Shown piece after piece: positions 22,721 to 34,965 of a DNA stretch of 64,000 bases. Within the stretch, counting starts at the first letter, position 1; every line of letters starts with the position of its first letter. Made by a program: the position numbers and the translations under genes. Origin of the DNA: Durusdinium trenchii (lineage: Eukaryota; Sar; Dinophyceae; Suessiales; Symbiodiniaceae). The DNA is taken from the NCBI GenBank assembly GCA_963970005.1, contig CAXAMN010023684.1:612509-676508 (forward strand). The letters run 5' to 3'. Below the pieces are notes generated by a model. That model made no database searches. It was not told the origin of the DNA and saw only the letters and a list, made by a program, of their open reading frames with translations.

Positions 22721-23799
22721 TCACACGGTCACCCTCCAAGGAGCCATAGTGTCCCACTCGATCTCGAAGCTGGAAATCTGATCACGCAAAAGCCGCTCAA
22801 TGGGCGTCTGCTCATCGTGATAGAGCCCTTTGATAACAATCCTCCAGGAAACAGCTGCAGCAACATCAGGCAACAGAATCCTCACTGCCTCGGCGCATGT
22901 GTCTTTCGTCGTGACCATCCCCGAACGGAGGACTTTTCTGTTTGGATGACGAGCAAACACCCTGGCGCAAGAGCAATCAACAGGCCTCAAACCCTGATCT
23001 TCCTGACCCTGGCCAATCTGAGGAGCACAGTGAGCAGGACTGACCATGCGGAACTTGACCTGCAAGGCACTGACCTCAAGTTCAGAGAGGAAATCATCAT
23101 ACTTCAAAGGTGTGTCATTATGCAGCAAAGCAAGGGATTCCGGATTGCGCTGAATGGCCGTGGCTGTGGCTGCAATGGCACCTCGTACTGTGGATGTCAC
23201 ATCAGCACGGAAAGTGCGCCCAGTGTTGTCATCATAGGAACACTTCACGGAGTACTTGACCGGGTCAAATGTGATCTTCTTGGCTGGACAAGCCAAAATC
23301 TCGTCATCCCAAAGGGCTTCAGTGCAATCATCCCAAAAGGCAGTGAAGTGTTCACGCTTGGCATGAGGCAAGCCCCGCTGCACAAAGGCGGACAACGGCT
23401 CACGAGGTGCACCATGACACACCATCATCCAATGCCCCTCCTTATGCGCCAAGAAAATAATGCCACCACTGCGTGTTTGGCCCACAGAACCCGCAGACGG
23501 TTCCAGCTGATGGGCCATCACAAATTCCGGCTCAAAAGGCAATACTGCTGTAGCTGCAGGCTCAAGGATACCAAAGGGGACAGTCGGCGAGATGATAGCC
23601 GAGTCCTCAACACGTGGCCTCTTTGATGGCGTTGGCGCAAAACTGCCGAACTCATCAACAGGTGTCAAAACCATGAAGTCACCCTGGACAGTGACCTGGA
23701 AGGCTGAGAGCCCCGTACGATGCTGCTCAATCTTGGAAGCGAGTTCGGACAAATCAAGCGTCGGACGAAAGGGGGACAGCGGTCCCAGAACAGCATCCA
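22721..23799 (-). pseudogene. LINE polyprotein segment after the methyltransferase, function unknown
   Basis: The rest of the 394-codon frame (23905-22721). It contains a nuclear-localisation-like SKRPRVEDS, a segment with VWLAHKEGHW-type aromatic residues, a pair WDDC/WDDE, and a C-terminal CARVFARHPNRKVLR. I recognise no domain. It directly follows the GNA motif in the same frame, so it was part of the same protein. Frame is lost at 22721. Confidence 0.5.
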
Positions 23800-24904
23800 C
23801 CTTAGCAATGCCTAAGACCGCATGTCCAATTGTCATTGCATTACCAGCCTGACGGCGCGCTTCAAAGAAATCCTTAGCCAAAACCGTTTCCGGGGGGAAA
23901 CCCATGGCAGCAAGAACCTCACCAGGTGAGTGGTAAAGCCCTTACGCTTCAAAAGCTGAATCGGCAGTTTATGTTGCTGCCCATACGAGGCCATTGCAGC
24001 AACAATAGGTTGCGTCAGCAAACGAGTCCTGGCTTTGATGACTTGCGACGGATGGAAAAACTTACCTCCCCCATCCCTTGGCTGGAGTAAATCCGGTCTC
24101 CCAAGGAACTCAAGTGCCTCAGTGTCAGGAATCAGCAAACTAAGGTCAGCACTCGAAAGGCGCCGAAGCGCAGCATTTTCAGTGGCAGTGGCAAGGCTCA
24201 GCTGGAAGGTGGGTTCGAAAACAAAAGGCTGTTTCCAACACATTTGGCTGGCGATCCTAAGACTGTCTGCATCAGCCATTTTGTCTCGCCTGCACCAAAC
24301 TGCGATCAACCGTTCCCTCGGAATGGGATGAACACTGTCCACATTGACCAAACTCTCACAGGCCAAATGAAAGCCCTGCTCCGATGCAAAGGCCTTGAGG
24401 GTGCACCACAAGCCTGTCAGAGGTGTTGGCGCACACCACCACAGCACTCCCAACTGATCCAGCAACAGCCTTTCCATAGAAGGCTGAGGGGGACAACACT
24501 TCAGTCTTCAAACGATGAGCCGTGGCCGCCGAAACCTGATGATCAAAATCGATCAAAGCTCGGGTGCACTTCTGAGCAACACGCATGCCTTCATGCCAAC
24601 CTCCCAAACCACTGAAAAGCTCCACAGTGGAAATAGGAGTAGTGCAATCCAGATGAGGCTGGAAAATCACCACAGGCTCACCCAATGCCGAGGGCGTATC
24701 CAGGATGAAGCGAACCCTTCCATGGCACCATGCAACCTGAAAGTTGCGAACCACCACAACTCGCGACTCATGGCAATGAGGCAGGAGCTCCGGCCTCAAA
24801 ACCAAAACCACGGGTGTTCGACACGCCAGCACCACGGCCAACGCCACCCCACCCTCCACCTTCTCAATCGAAACCACAGCCCTGACACCCGAGTGCCAGT
24901 CCAT
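23800..24904 (-). pseudogene. C5 cytosine-methyltransferase-like domain of the LINE
   Basis: The frame starting at 24904 reaches ISTVELFSGLGGWHEGM at about residue 90, an excellent match to motif I (FxGxGG) that binds SAM, followed by ALIDFDHQVSAATAHR, like motif II/III. In the next frame HPIPRERLIAVWCRRD (near 24320) resembles motif VIII (Q-x-R-x-R). In a third frame GFPPETV and RRQAGNAMTIGHAV (near 23845) resemble motifs IX and X (GNA). The catalytic PCQ motif IV is not visible in any frame, and motif I to VIII spans about 100 residues rather than about 140-150 as in M.HhaI. This copy has therefore probably lost its catalytic loop. Target: presumably DNA cytosine, by family. It is the N-terminal domain of the element. 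Confidence 0.75.
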
Positions 24905-24975
24905 GGCTACCGCAAAAGGCGCCGATCAGCCGTCACCGCCCACCAGCTGGTAGGTGGCGCCTCTCGAACCAATGG

Positions 24976-24993
24976 CTCCCAACCAATGGATTT
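24976..24993. repeat. Target-site duplication of the LINE, right copy
   Basis: Second copy of the 18-bp duplication at the 5' end of the LINE. A further AACCAATGG lies just inside, at 24968-24976, so the 5' junction contains a short extra duplication. Confidence 0.85.
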
Positions 24994-25059
24994 AATATCG
25001 TTTTGGTTTTCCCAGAGGTCTTTGAGGGGTCTCCCTATTTTAATACACACCCATATATA

Positions 25060-28000
25060 TATATATATAAGAGGTGGCAGTCATACAGCTCTTTTTTTTG
25101 CCGAATGTGAATCAAAGCCATTTATTGCAGTTGCTCAATCACTTCAAGATGATGCGTTGGACAAGCGACAGTGTTTTCTCCAGCTCACCGTGGAACTGCA
25201 TCTCACGCAACCAGACACTTGAAACATCTTGAAACAGCAATTCCGTTTCAGACTATGTACAAACTACAAACTTTTGTTCTTGCATACTGAGACTGTTCAG
25301 ACATGTACAGCAGGTGTCAGAGCCCATTTTGTATGAACAACCTGGTTGCCACGTGGCATGTCTTGGCACATGCTAGACAGACGCTTGAGATACAACCTTT
25401 TGAGACACAGCTATGTCTCCTTTTGACTTTAAGCAGGTTTGGCATTGTTGGCCACATTCGAAAGACAATTTATCCTAGGGACAACAAAACGACCGTTTCT
25501 GGGACATTCCGGATTCTATCTACACAGGGGTGCATTAGACAATGTTAGAGCCAAAAGTTATGGAACTGAAGACCCAGGTACTTCCGCTCGATGCTTGTCG
25601 GTGGAATGCGGGAGGAGCGACCCTTAGGTTCTTCAACTTTGTCCACAGATTGCAACGGAGTGGATTTGTTCGGACTCGGACTGGACAAGTTTTCAAGATG
25701 GCACCAAGATCCTCGGATAATCTGCAGGTCTCGTGAACATGCCATAGATACAGCTCAGGCACTGACAGAAACCCCAATTGAGCTCGGAGAAGATGTCAAT
25801 GGAGACGCTCCTTGGCTGCAAGGAGTGCTTCAACTACTCGAAAGCGGTCATTGAGCCAGTGTTCCGGTTCATTGGCCTCCATTTCGGAGAACTCGGGCTG
25901 GGTTTGGGGGGCAAGGGCCAAGCAAGGCAAGGAATCTTCGCTCCCGAACTGAAGTTGAGTTTAGACATCACATGGTGCACGGACGTTGGAGGCCTTGGAG
26001 GCTTTGCTGCATTTCCTTCACACGGACCAGTACGCCCCTAAGTGTGCCGAGATACGATAATGATTACAGTGGTTTCTGATTCGAAGCCTGTCGGCACGGA
26101 GGTTTGAACCAGTGTCGCCTCCAGAGAAGGCCTTGAGCACATCTCCGTTTTATATTCCCAACATTATGTTTTTATCACCGCTGAATTTCCTTATATTTAA
26201 TGCGAGCTGGAAGGATTGCATGTGTTGGCCGCCCACTCATTGCATCCTTTGTTGGTTTGTGCTGTTGTGGCAGAGGTGACACGCATGGCTGACGAGGAAG
26301 TCTTGAAGCTTGTTCTGAGCTGAGTGTATACACTTATACTGATGCTTATAGTAAATATTTATGTGTCCCTACGGTGCTTTTGTTCGTACTTGATAATACC
26401 AAATTCGGGCGAGCTGGCAAAGAGCCAGTAAATAGCCTTCGGACTGTTTATCCTCCAAGACTGCTCCAAGGCCAAATTCACTATAGACGTGGCTCTCCTC
26501 GGCCGTGCAGTGCTATTGGGCTACCGATTGCTTTATATAAATTGTTTTCATTGTCTTTTTGAGTCTTAGGATGTATCTCTTCCGTACTCTTAAACACCAG
26601 AATGTTAACTGCTTATTTACTCCGCCATATGCTTTCTCGGGGCCCTTGTGCGATTCTGTGCGTCGCAACATTTCTCCACTCAGCTGGCGGTACTTGCAAA
26701 GACACAGTGCATTCCTCAATAGACAAACAGCAAGATCTTGCACCAAGCAGAAGCTCTGAAAGTGCATGACTGATCAGAGAGAAGCACTGCTGAATGTGTA
26801 GAGAAATATGTAAGAGTGCAACAGCGCTGCGCACACCAAACACCACAAAAGAGAGAAGACATCCATCATTATAGCATAATTAATGAAATGCCGCTTGGCT
26901 GAGCCACGAGGACTGAAGCTTCAACAGAAAGAACTTCAACTTCAACATGTGTTCGTTTGCACGCAAGCCTTCTTGTTGACTTTGCACCAACTTGCCACTT
27001 GCAAACAGTGGACCATGATACCAATAACTTGTTCAGGGGTTCATGGCAAGTTTCCTGTCACTCTCATTGGGCGTGTGCCCAGATTGTATGTCATTTCAAA
27101 CACTCCACTTGGGGTCTATTTTTACTGAACCAGAGCGTGTTTGATCTATTTCAATCTTCGAAGCAACAGTCGCAGTCGAGTCTGTCGTGTGTCATCGAGA
27201 CTTGCTGGATATTCTCACACTTCTATACCTGAATTAGTTACCCTGCTTGATGCTGCGTTTATATACTACACCGTTACTACGCATGTCCATTGAGTCTTCA
27301 ATCTTCAGTCAGTCGCTCCTTCGTGACAAAGGCTGAGCAGTGTTCAGGGCTTCGTAGACCATGCGCAACATATTACTATAGCAACATTCCTCACATCTTT
27401 CCCTTAATTGTAATACGTTTATAATGGCTTATATTTTACTGCTGTTGCATGGTGCTTGATGTGCGTGTGGATCCATGCAATATCTCTTCCACTCTGCGCG
27501 GTGCTATCGTGAGTTTCAACTTATCATCAGGACAGACAACATGCAGCCATCTGGGCCGTTGGCTCAGTTGAACGGATTGCGTTTTCATGCACTTGGTTGC
27601 TCCTGCATCCAACGCTATCTAAGGGCCGTATCCAAGGCAGCACCAGCCTTTGCAAAGGCGCCAGCCCCTGCAACCATGCTTTGGAGTTGAACAATAGAGC
27701 AAACACATTTGTGCAACTACCCTTCTTTGGTGGTTGTCATTGCATGGCTTTGCAATCTGTCCTTTGGATCAAACCTCTACACTTATGTCCACTTCATAAA
27801 GCTTGTTTTGTCAGGTGGCTCCCTCTGCACCGCCACACGGTCCACTAGCCCCTAGTGGAGGCGTCAGAGATTTGTCTTGAATTTACTTGTATCCAAGTAT
27901 ATAGTACTGGCTCCTTATGCTTGATTGACATTCCTCCAGCTCCCTTCACACCTACTCAGTGGCCGACATTTGTTCCACATGGCATGATGCACTCCTTTCA

Positions 28001-29438
28001 ATGCAAACATGGCTTTGAACTTGTCGACAGAGTCGACACATGACTTTGCACACACACACATACTATATATATAGCTAGTTTTCATTCCGCTTCATGATCT
28101 GCTGCCTGTGCCACCCAACTACTTTGCTCTTGCGGACTGTTTCTTCAGCTTGAAAGACTCAGACCAAGACTCTCCGTGTAGGCTTGCTGTTTCCACCCAG
28201 CGACTTGGTTGTCTGCACCTTACTCTGCTGAAACACACGGCGTTCCTGACATTGCCATGAGATTGAAGTTGACAAATGCTCGGACCATCCAAGCATCAAC
28301 AGTCTGCCAGTTGTCGCGTTTTTTTCAAGGGGGAACACCGAAATACCCCACACAGCTAAGTATCAGTTGTTTTGTTTCGATGATGAGCACATCCTCAGGC
28401 CCAAGCTGCTATGCTGGAGCGGCTGTGGTCTCAGAGTTGAGCTGACTGTCGAGATGGAGACTTCCGATGCCACGCGCCTTGTGACACTGCAGAGGCCTTC
28501 TGCCCCTCCAGCACCCGCTTTCTTCGGTCCATTGGGTGGGTTCGGGGCCACAGCCAAATGTGGAGCAGAGCGAAGGCTTTTCAACATGCCAAGCTCCGTT
28601 TCACTTCAAACTGTGTGGATTCTCCGCGTGGAAACTGCACCTTTGGGGTGCTGCTACCAAGACATATCCCCCTCCTTCTTGTTCCCGCAGTCATACCACC
28701 TCATCTCATCTCCAATGTCGTATCCCAAAGCAAAAGGAATTTCTTGGATTTGACTTCACATTGTGGTTTCAGCATCCATCGTTCATTTATCGGAACGGCC
28801 TTGTATAGCATAGTCACTGCTGTAGTCTACTGGTGCGAACGTGTTGACCAGGAGCTTGAACAAATTGCCTCCTGGTGGAGGCACCTGGCTGGTGGCGGCA
28901 CTGGCTTTCACATCACGGTTCTTGCATCTACAATCTGTTCAAATGCATTCAGGTTCCTTTGAACCAATGCTTGCCCGTGTCTCACTTTGTTTATTTGCTG
29001 TCCAAGCTTACATAGTTCAGGAAATGAATAATGTCACAGCTTGATTTGCAACTGCTACCCAGCAACGATAAACCGACACTGCAGTTGATCTGCTTTGTTG
29101 AGGACATGGCACCACCAGGACCACCGCCCGGTATGCCTTGGCCCCAGAGCCCAAGCACGACACAGGCAACTGGACTCTTGACACAACGAATCCCAAGTAA
29201 AAGTTGTCATCACACTGCCAGTGGACAGACCATTCCCTTCATAGAGTGATTTGAGTTGTGATCATGGGCTTTCTTTGGTGCTCTAGTGGTCTTTGGGGTT
29301 GGGGTTGGTTTTGTTCTTGGCATTTTGTCGTGGGAGCTTCGCTCCAACTAGCTGCAGATGTTCAAGCCAGAGCTGGTCTGGAGGCCTTTTGGTGGCGAGG
29401 CTTCAGACCCACCAGGTCCGCCAGCAGGACCTGATCGA
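25060..29438. other. Region without a recognised gene
   Basis: Both strands contain only short open frames without family features. A proline-rich plus-strand stretch at 29104-29140 (PPGPPPGMPW) and a CA/TA microsatellite near 28050-28075 are the only distinctive points. No transposon ends were recognised. Confidence 0.5.
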
Positions 29439-29579
29439 AATAGCGTCCTTGCTCCTAGTAGCGATGCCCTTTGTTCCTAGTAGCGTCCTTGCTCCTAGTA
29501 GCGATGCCAGGAGCCCCTAGTAGCATCCTTGCTCCTACCAGAGATGCCCTTTGTTCCTAGTAGCTTCTTGCTCCTAGGC
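29439..29579. repeat. CCTAGTAGC tandem repeat, copy 1
   Basis: Five to six imperfect units of roughly 20-24 bp built on TCCTTGCTCCTAGTAGC and GATGCCCTTTGTTCCTAGTAG. The same motif recurs at 41375-41471 and, more diverged, at 46084-46177. Confidence 0.85.
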
Positions 29580-30039
29580 TTCAAGGTGTTCAGATTCGAA
29601 CGGCATACAAAGGATTGCCGCCTGGATTCCCACCAGTTGGGCGCCGCACTTGGGCTTTTGAGGCAAAGCATGAAGATATATCTATCATGCAGGTACATGA
29701 TTAATAAATCGTTACAATGTGAGCAGCTTCTGAACCATCCGAAATTAGAGGATGGCAATGCTGTGATTTGTGGAATTCGTGGGGAATAAGCCGCGGTTGG
29801 TCTCCCGAAAGCGAGTTAAGTTTCCCTAAGAATCTAGGAACCAAAAGATTAGTGCGAACGCTTCTTTGAAGAAGTGCGAGCTGTCCTGCGTCCAGTTACT
29901 AGAAGCTATATAACTAGGAGCGAACTTCTCCCTTACTTAATTAAGTCATTTGGCGCCTGCTTACTTAAGTTGCTTCGGGCTAATTATTAAAATTACTGTA
30001 CTTCGAGTGATCCCCACCATGACATTTCAATCTGACAAA
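29580..30039. other. Short region without a recognised gene
   Basis: No recognisable gene or repeat. It separates the CCTAGTAGC array from the low-complexity locus and has AT-rich TTAATTAAG-like steps near 29935-29995. Confidence 0.5.
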
Positions 30040-30890
30040 TTTTCTGGCATGTATTGAAACATTATTTCGGCATTCTTTCTGGCATATCTTCTGACACTAT
30101 TTCTGACATTTTTCGGGGAACCGGTATTTCTCTGTTTTTTTGTTTATTTTTTCGTGAATTTTGTTCGCTTTTTTTTGCCCTACTGCTTTTGCTTTCGCTT
30201 TTTGCTTTTTGCTTTTTGCTTTTGCTTTCGCTTTTTGCTTCTCCTTTTGCTTCTGCTTCTGCTTTTGCTTTTGTTTTTTGCTTCTGCTTCTGCTTTTTGC
30301 TTCTGCTTTTGCTTCTGCTTTTGCTTTCTGCTTTGCTTTTGCTTCCGCCTAAAGAAACCCTCAAGGCAAGAAACCAAGCCCAAAGAAACCCGAAACCAGA
30401 GTGAAGCCCTAAGACAACCGCAAAGAAGTCCCTATAGTAAGTGGGATGCCTTTTCTGTTCCCTCCCTTTGTCACTGTCTCGCTCTCTCTGTCACGCTGGC
30501 TGGTGCTTCGTCCCCTGCCCTTTCTGCAGCTCCTAGTGCTTGTAAAGCACTCCCAGCAGAAGCAAAAGCAAAAGCAGTAGGGGAAAACATGTGAAAAGAA
30601 TTCCCGGAAAAAGCCTGAAACAAATTACCGGAAAAAAACTTCATCTTTTTCTGGCATAACTTCTGACACATTTTTTCTGCATATCTTCTGACATTCTTTC
30701 TGGCATCTCTTCTGACATGCTTTCTTGCAATCTGGCATATCTCCTGACATTCTATCTGGCGCCTCTTCTGACAATCTCTCTGGCATATCTTCTGACATGC
30801 TTGCTGGCATAGCTTCTGACATTCTTTCTGGCATCCCTTCTGACATTCATTCTGGCACTCTATCTGGCACATATCTTCTGACTCGCAGTT
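30040..30890. repeat. Low-complexity locus with minisatellite flanks and an inverted repeat
   Basis: Left (30043-30112) and right (30645-30885) parts consist of imperfect units of about 18-22 bp built on TCTGGCATATCTTCTGACAT. Between them is a (TTTTGC)n-like pyrimidine array at 30177-30345 and a purine-rich A/C stretch at 30350-30430. An exact 18-bp inverted repeat, CCCTACTGCTTTTGCTTT, lies at 30178-30195 and (reversed) 30565-30582. Antisense frames read as Lys/Gln/Ser repeats and as Met-Pro-Glu/Met-Ser-Glu repeats; these are probably not genes. Confidence 0.85.
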
Positions 30891-33800
30891 GAGGTCCGCC
30901 AGGGAACACACTGCCAGCAAACACTTGCGGTTGACGAGGACGAGGAGAGGAGAGGAGAGGAGAGGAGCAAGGCAGCTGAACCCTCGAGCCCTGGGGGCAA
31001 CCAAATTTGCACTCGGGAGCCATCCGGGCCCGGCAGCGAACCATCCCGTGTTCGACCCTATTGCTTGTCGTTGCTTTTGCACCTGCGATCCGCTTAGCGA
31101 TTGTAAGAGAACTGCAGAAGTGCTTCGTGAGATTTCTTCGTGAGCTTGAACTGGTGTTGCAAAAAGGCAGGTGGAGACGTGGAAACACCATTGATGCTGG
31201 CCGGTCCCAGTTTTTCTTAGTCAGGTTTCACTTCCGGCATTTCTTCCATCGTGCTTCAGATACCCATCCGGCTTAGTTGGCGCACAGCGCTAGGTGGTGA
31301 AAGTCGTGATGCAGCCCTGACTCTGTTCTGTCCCCCTTATGCAACACCTGCCAGTGCGGTTCGATTCGCGGCTTGTCCTGCGCCCCTTGCTAACCGCAAC
31401 AGCGCTCCACTCAAATACTTGTGAGCGGGCTCAGCGCTGGCTGCTTTTTGTTGCAGCGTTTGCGATGAGATGGTTCGATCTTTCTGCAACTCGGCTGTTT
31501 CTTCACACAACTTTCTGTGATGTCAAACTGCGCCCTAAGATATTGTAACGGAAAGCGATGGCAACAACTGTCGAATGGAAATGGGACGTGAAACGTGAAA
31601 CTCTCAGAAGAGTGGCAGTAAACCATATACTGTACAGATGACGAGTACAAAGCACTTTTGCCAAGATCAGTTCCACGTCACTTCATTGAGGATGCCTTTC
31701 ATGGAGGCAATGCCACCGTCCGCACCTCATCGCAAAGCAAGCCAGAGAAAACCTGAAAATCGCGCGTGAGTTTGTTTTGATTTTGAGCGGCGCAGCAACT
31801 TGTAGCGCTTGCAAACATCTTCTCTGTATGTAGTTATGGAGCATTGACAAATTGAATCGTATGTCTTGGTTGAGTCTGAGCCTCGAGACTCCGGCCCAGG
31901 TATTTTCCGAGAATCCTTTAGGTTCAATACGATCAGCATGGGTGCAAGGTGATTTTGTGCGTACGACAACGTAGCGGGTGATGCAATGGCGGTACGATGA
32001 ATCAGGATCATTCAGGTATGGGAATTGAATGTAAAGTTAACATATACCTGATATGTATATACATTATACTATACCTTTTCCTAAGCTATATGCAATTTGT
32101 CAATTGCACTTGCAGCTCCGAAAGCCGATCTAGGAGTGTTGTCACAGTCAGAGAACGAATTATCAGGCACCGCGCGCCGCGTGACGATCCATATTGTCAA
32201 AGTGACGTGTCTGCATCGTCTTTCGCAAGGGAGGCTCGCAGACTCTACTACAGTGGGGTTGCTCAACTTGTTCAACTATGTCAAGCAATCCCAGTCCCAC
32301 AGAACCTGGCCTCAACGAAGATCATCAACCCAGAGCAGGGACCCCCGGACGTCGTTCAGGGCTGGTTCCTTCTCCAATGAAAAGAACATGGCGGTGGCGT
32401 CACTCTAGCTCCAGTGGAAAGACGATTGAAATTTGATCAAGGCCGGTGGCGCACAGCTTATAGGCTCGTGCCACACAACATGGTGGGCCGACGACAGTAA
32501 GGCGAACCATCACTGATGGTTTTAAAAGTTAAAGAACCCTCGGCGGCCTCGGCGTGTGAAACAGGGAGACGGGTGAAGCCTCATCTCAAGGAGCGAAGTG
32601 CCTGAGCGCCCGCGGACACGTTGGCTGTCGCCCGGCCGCCAATGATACTCAGAAGAATAAGCGCCTCTCGTGCGCATGGCCGACCAGGTTCTGACAGCGG
32701 CGCTGGACAACCGAGAAGCTGGTTCAAAGAAACTACACAGGAAGCCATGCTTCCAAGAAGGCTTTGATGGGCGGTGGTAATTCATTCGGATCTGTGGCGG
32801 CAGTAGAACGTGCCGTGGAATGGAGATCCAAGGCTGGCGCCAACTTTTAGCTTCGGCTCTACCGCCCGCCCTGGCGCGGGCAACGGTCTCTGGCGCCACT
32901 ATCTAGAACGCGTGTCCGGAGTTTGGCCTTCGTTGTGGCCTTGCCTGAGCATCTCAGATGGCGCTATCAAGGTGCAGCAACATGCTTCAAGAGCTGGGTC
33001 TCCCGGACCCATCTGCCAAAGGTGTCAGTGAGGGCCGCGCGCGTAGCCCCAGTCCCGCGATGGTAACGGTTACGGGTCCGCCCGCGATGCGCGCTCGCGC
33101 CCCTGACGCGATGCCGCGTGGTTTCGGTCGTCTTTCATCGGTTCTCTTCGATCGATTTTTTCATCTCCCGACATGCTGTCTCTCCGGCTCAGTTTCGGAC
33201 TTGTCGTCGTCGGGTATTTCTCTACCTTCTTTCTTTTGAAGCTGTTCTCCAAGGGGGCCGTCCCTCAGGAGGCTCCCTTTCTTCTCTGGTTCACTTGTTT
33301 CGCTTCTTCCCTTCCCTTTCATCTCAGCTGCCTCTGACTGTTGGTCCTCCTTTTGTTCACCCTTCCTTCCCCCCCTCAAGCACGCTGTTCTCGTGTGTCT
33401 GTCGGTTTGATTTTCAACTGCCTCTCTTAGATGCTCCGCTCTGCGTTTTTCATTCCTACTTGTTTGTTGTTCGGTCACCACCCTTCCGCTACCGCCCGCC
33501 TTTTTCATTGTTCACGGTCTTCGTACCGGACGTTCCATTCTTACGCGTTTTCACTGTTAGTCCTTGCAGGTGAGTTGCGCGAAGGTATGCCCCTTCTGGA
33601 CGCGCGCCTTCTACCACGAGTGACCGCAGTCAACAGCTCGAGGTCAACAGCTTGATGTATCAAGATCCCCAGGCGAGCTGGTAGATCGGGAAAGTCGTGT
33701 TGGATTTCGGGCACGAGCAGCAGCTTGGACTCTTGTATCCATTTCTTCCAGGAGACTTCGGGTTCCTCACAGCAAACTTGAGTTTGGCTAGAGTTCACTC

Positions 33801-34965
33801 GCGGTGTAAAAGCGTGCTTCAGACATAACTTGCGCAAACGTGTTTCAAGAGTACCCCCTACATCCACTACTATTGACAAGAAGGCTGAACAATATGAGTT
33901 CATCATCATGTCCCAAGGTGCTCAGTGTTTTCACAACAAGAGCACTGGGGCGCTGAGGCTTGGTTTTCCACCTGGCATGGAGCCTTCTGCCGGACTCTCG
34001 GTGCGGGTGGCCACGGCTCTATTAGGGAAGACGCGCTGCGCAGTAAAGCCCTGCGTTTGAACAAAGCAGATTTGAACAAAGTTCCCATTCAAGTTGTCTT
34101 ACCTTCCTTTCTGTTCTCTTTTGTAGTGCAGAATGCACGCATTTGAGCAAAGCTCTACGCTACGCTACGTCGGTCAGGCTTTCGTGGAGAACTTGTCGGA
34201 AGGCCGGCAATGAGTCTTGTCGTTCATTGTGCTCAATAGGCTTTTTGAACCCACGTCATGAAACCTGCTGCCAGGGGCAAATGTGGCACCCTGCTCAGCT
34301 TTCATGTGTGTCTTGAGAGCGCGCAAAGCCTGGCAGTAAAACCATTCTTGCCATCAAGCTGCTGTCTCATCAGTTTAGAATCATGTTAGATGTGGCATGA
34401 ATACATGAATGAAGAAAACCATATTGTTTGCTTGGCAATGTCTCAGAAGCAAACTTCGAAGGGTTCCGGCGACTACGCGGGATTGCTCTCAAACGAACGA
34501 TGAACAGTTCAGTCGCAGCAATGTATATTGGCATTTTTGTGTCATTTTGTCAAAGCAGCCATGGCTATTCGCTGCTCGCCCTCTTCTCGTGTTCGGCGTC
34601 ACTTAACCGCCACAAGACTAGAATTAAATAGAATTAATACATAGAGCCGGCTCACAGAAATCCATCAGGCAGCGGATTTGCTCTGAGGCGCGTGGTGGCC
34701 AGTATTCATCGCAGCTGTCCCACTTTGCGGCAAGGTCTTTGTTGGCACCAGTGTGGGAGATTGTTCGAGGAGCCCCGCCTGACAAGGATGTACAAGGATG
34801 AGGGGTTCTGTTAATCGAACATGCAGCCACGGATAGTTAACTGTTTTTTTGGTTTTGTTCCAGATATTTTGGTTTAACGTGATGACCGGTTATTATTAGA
34901 CAGCAAAACATTCCTGCCGCTGAGCTGCTAATAGACACGACCTGACAGACAGGCTTGAAGAATAG

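Larger units (their letters stand above)
16115..24975 (-). mobile_element. LINE retrotransposon carrying a cytosine-methyltransferase-like domain
   Basis: An 8,861-bp minus-strand element between two copies of an 18-bp duplication. Read from 24975 downward it encodes a C5 methyltransferase-like domain, a long uncharacterised region, a coiled coil, an AP-endonuclease fragment, reverse transcriptase with zinc knuckle, RNase H and a C-terminal tail. About ten frame changes interrupt the coding sequence, so no single protein can be read. The 5' leader before the first ATG is 71 bases. The 3' end has no long A tail, only a short GCAAA-like sequence. From memory, de Mendoza and colleagues (Nature Communications, 2018) reported cytosine methyltransferases inside dinoflagellate and charophyte retrotransposons. 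Whether this family is one of theirs cannot be decided here. Confidence 0.9.
16066..25059. mobile_element. 115-bp inverted-repeat (MITE-like) element split by the LINE
   Basis: 32-bp arms at 16066-16097 and 25028-25059 are inverted copies of each other with about three mismatches; both contain TATATATGGGTGTGTA and ATAGGGAGACC. Removing the LINE and one copy of its target duplication leaves 16066-16114 joined to 24994-25059, a 115-bp element with terminal inverted repeats lying in a TA-rich tract. Small size, long inverted repeats and the TA surroundings fit a MITE. No transposase is present. The empty element is inferred, not observed. Confidence 0.7.

Noticed and set aside
22688..23626. 312-codon plus-strand frame
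   Set aside because: It is antisense to the LINE polyprotein and has no recognisable features, whereas the minus strand carries the methyltransferase motif in the same frame series.
27475..29249. Several 60-130 codon plus-strand frames
   Set aside because: They overlap each other in different frames, lack domains and have no consistent splice signals.
30062..30594. Lys/Gln/Ser-rich and Phe/Leu/Cys-rich frames
   Set aside because: They translate the TTTTGC array and the flanking minisatellites in different frames and show no domain.
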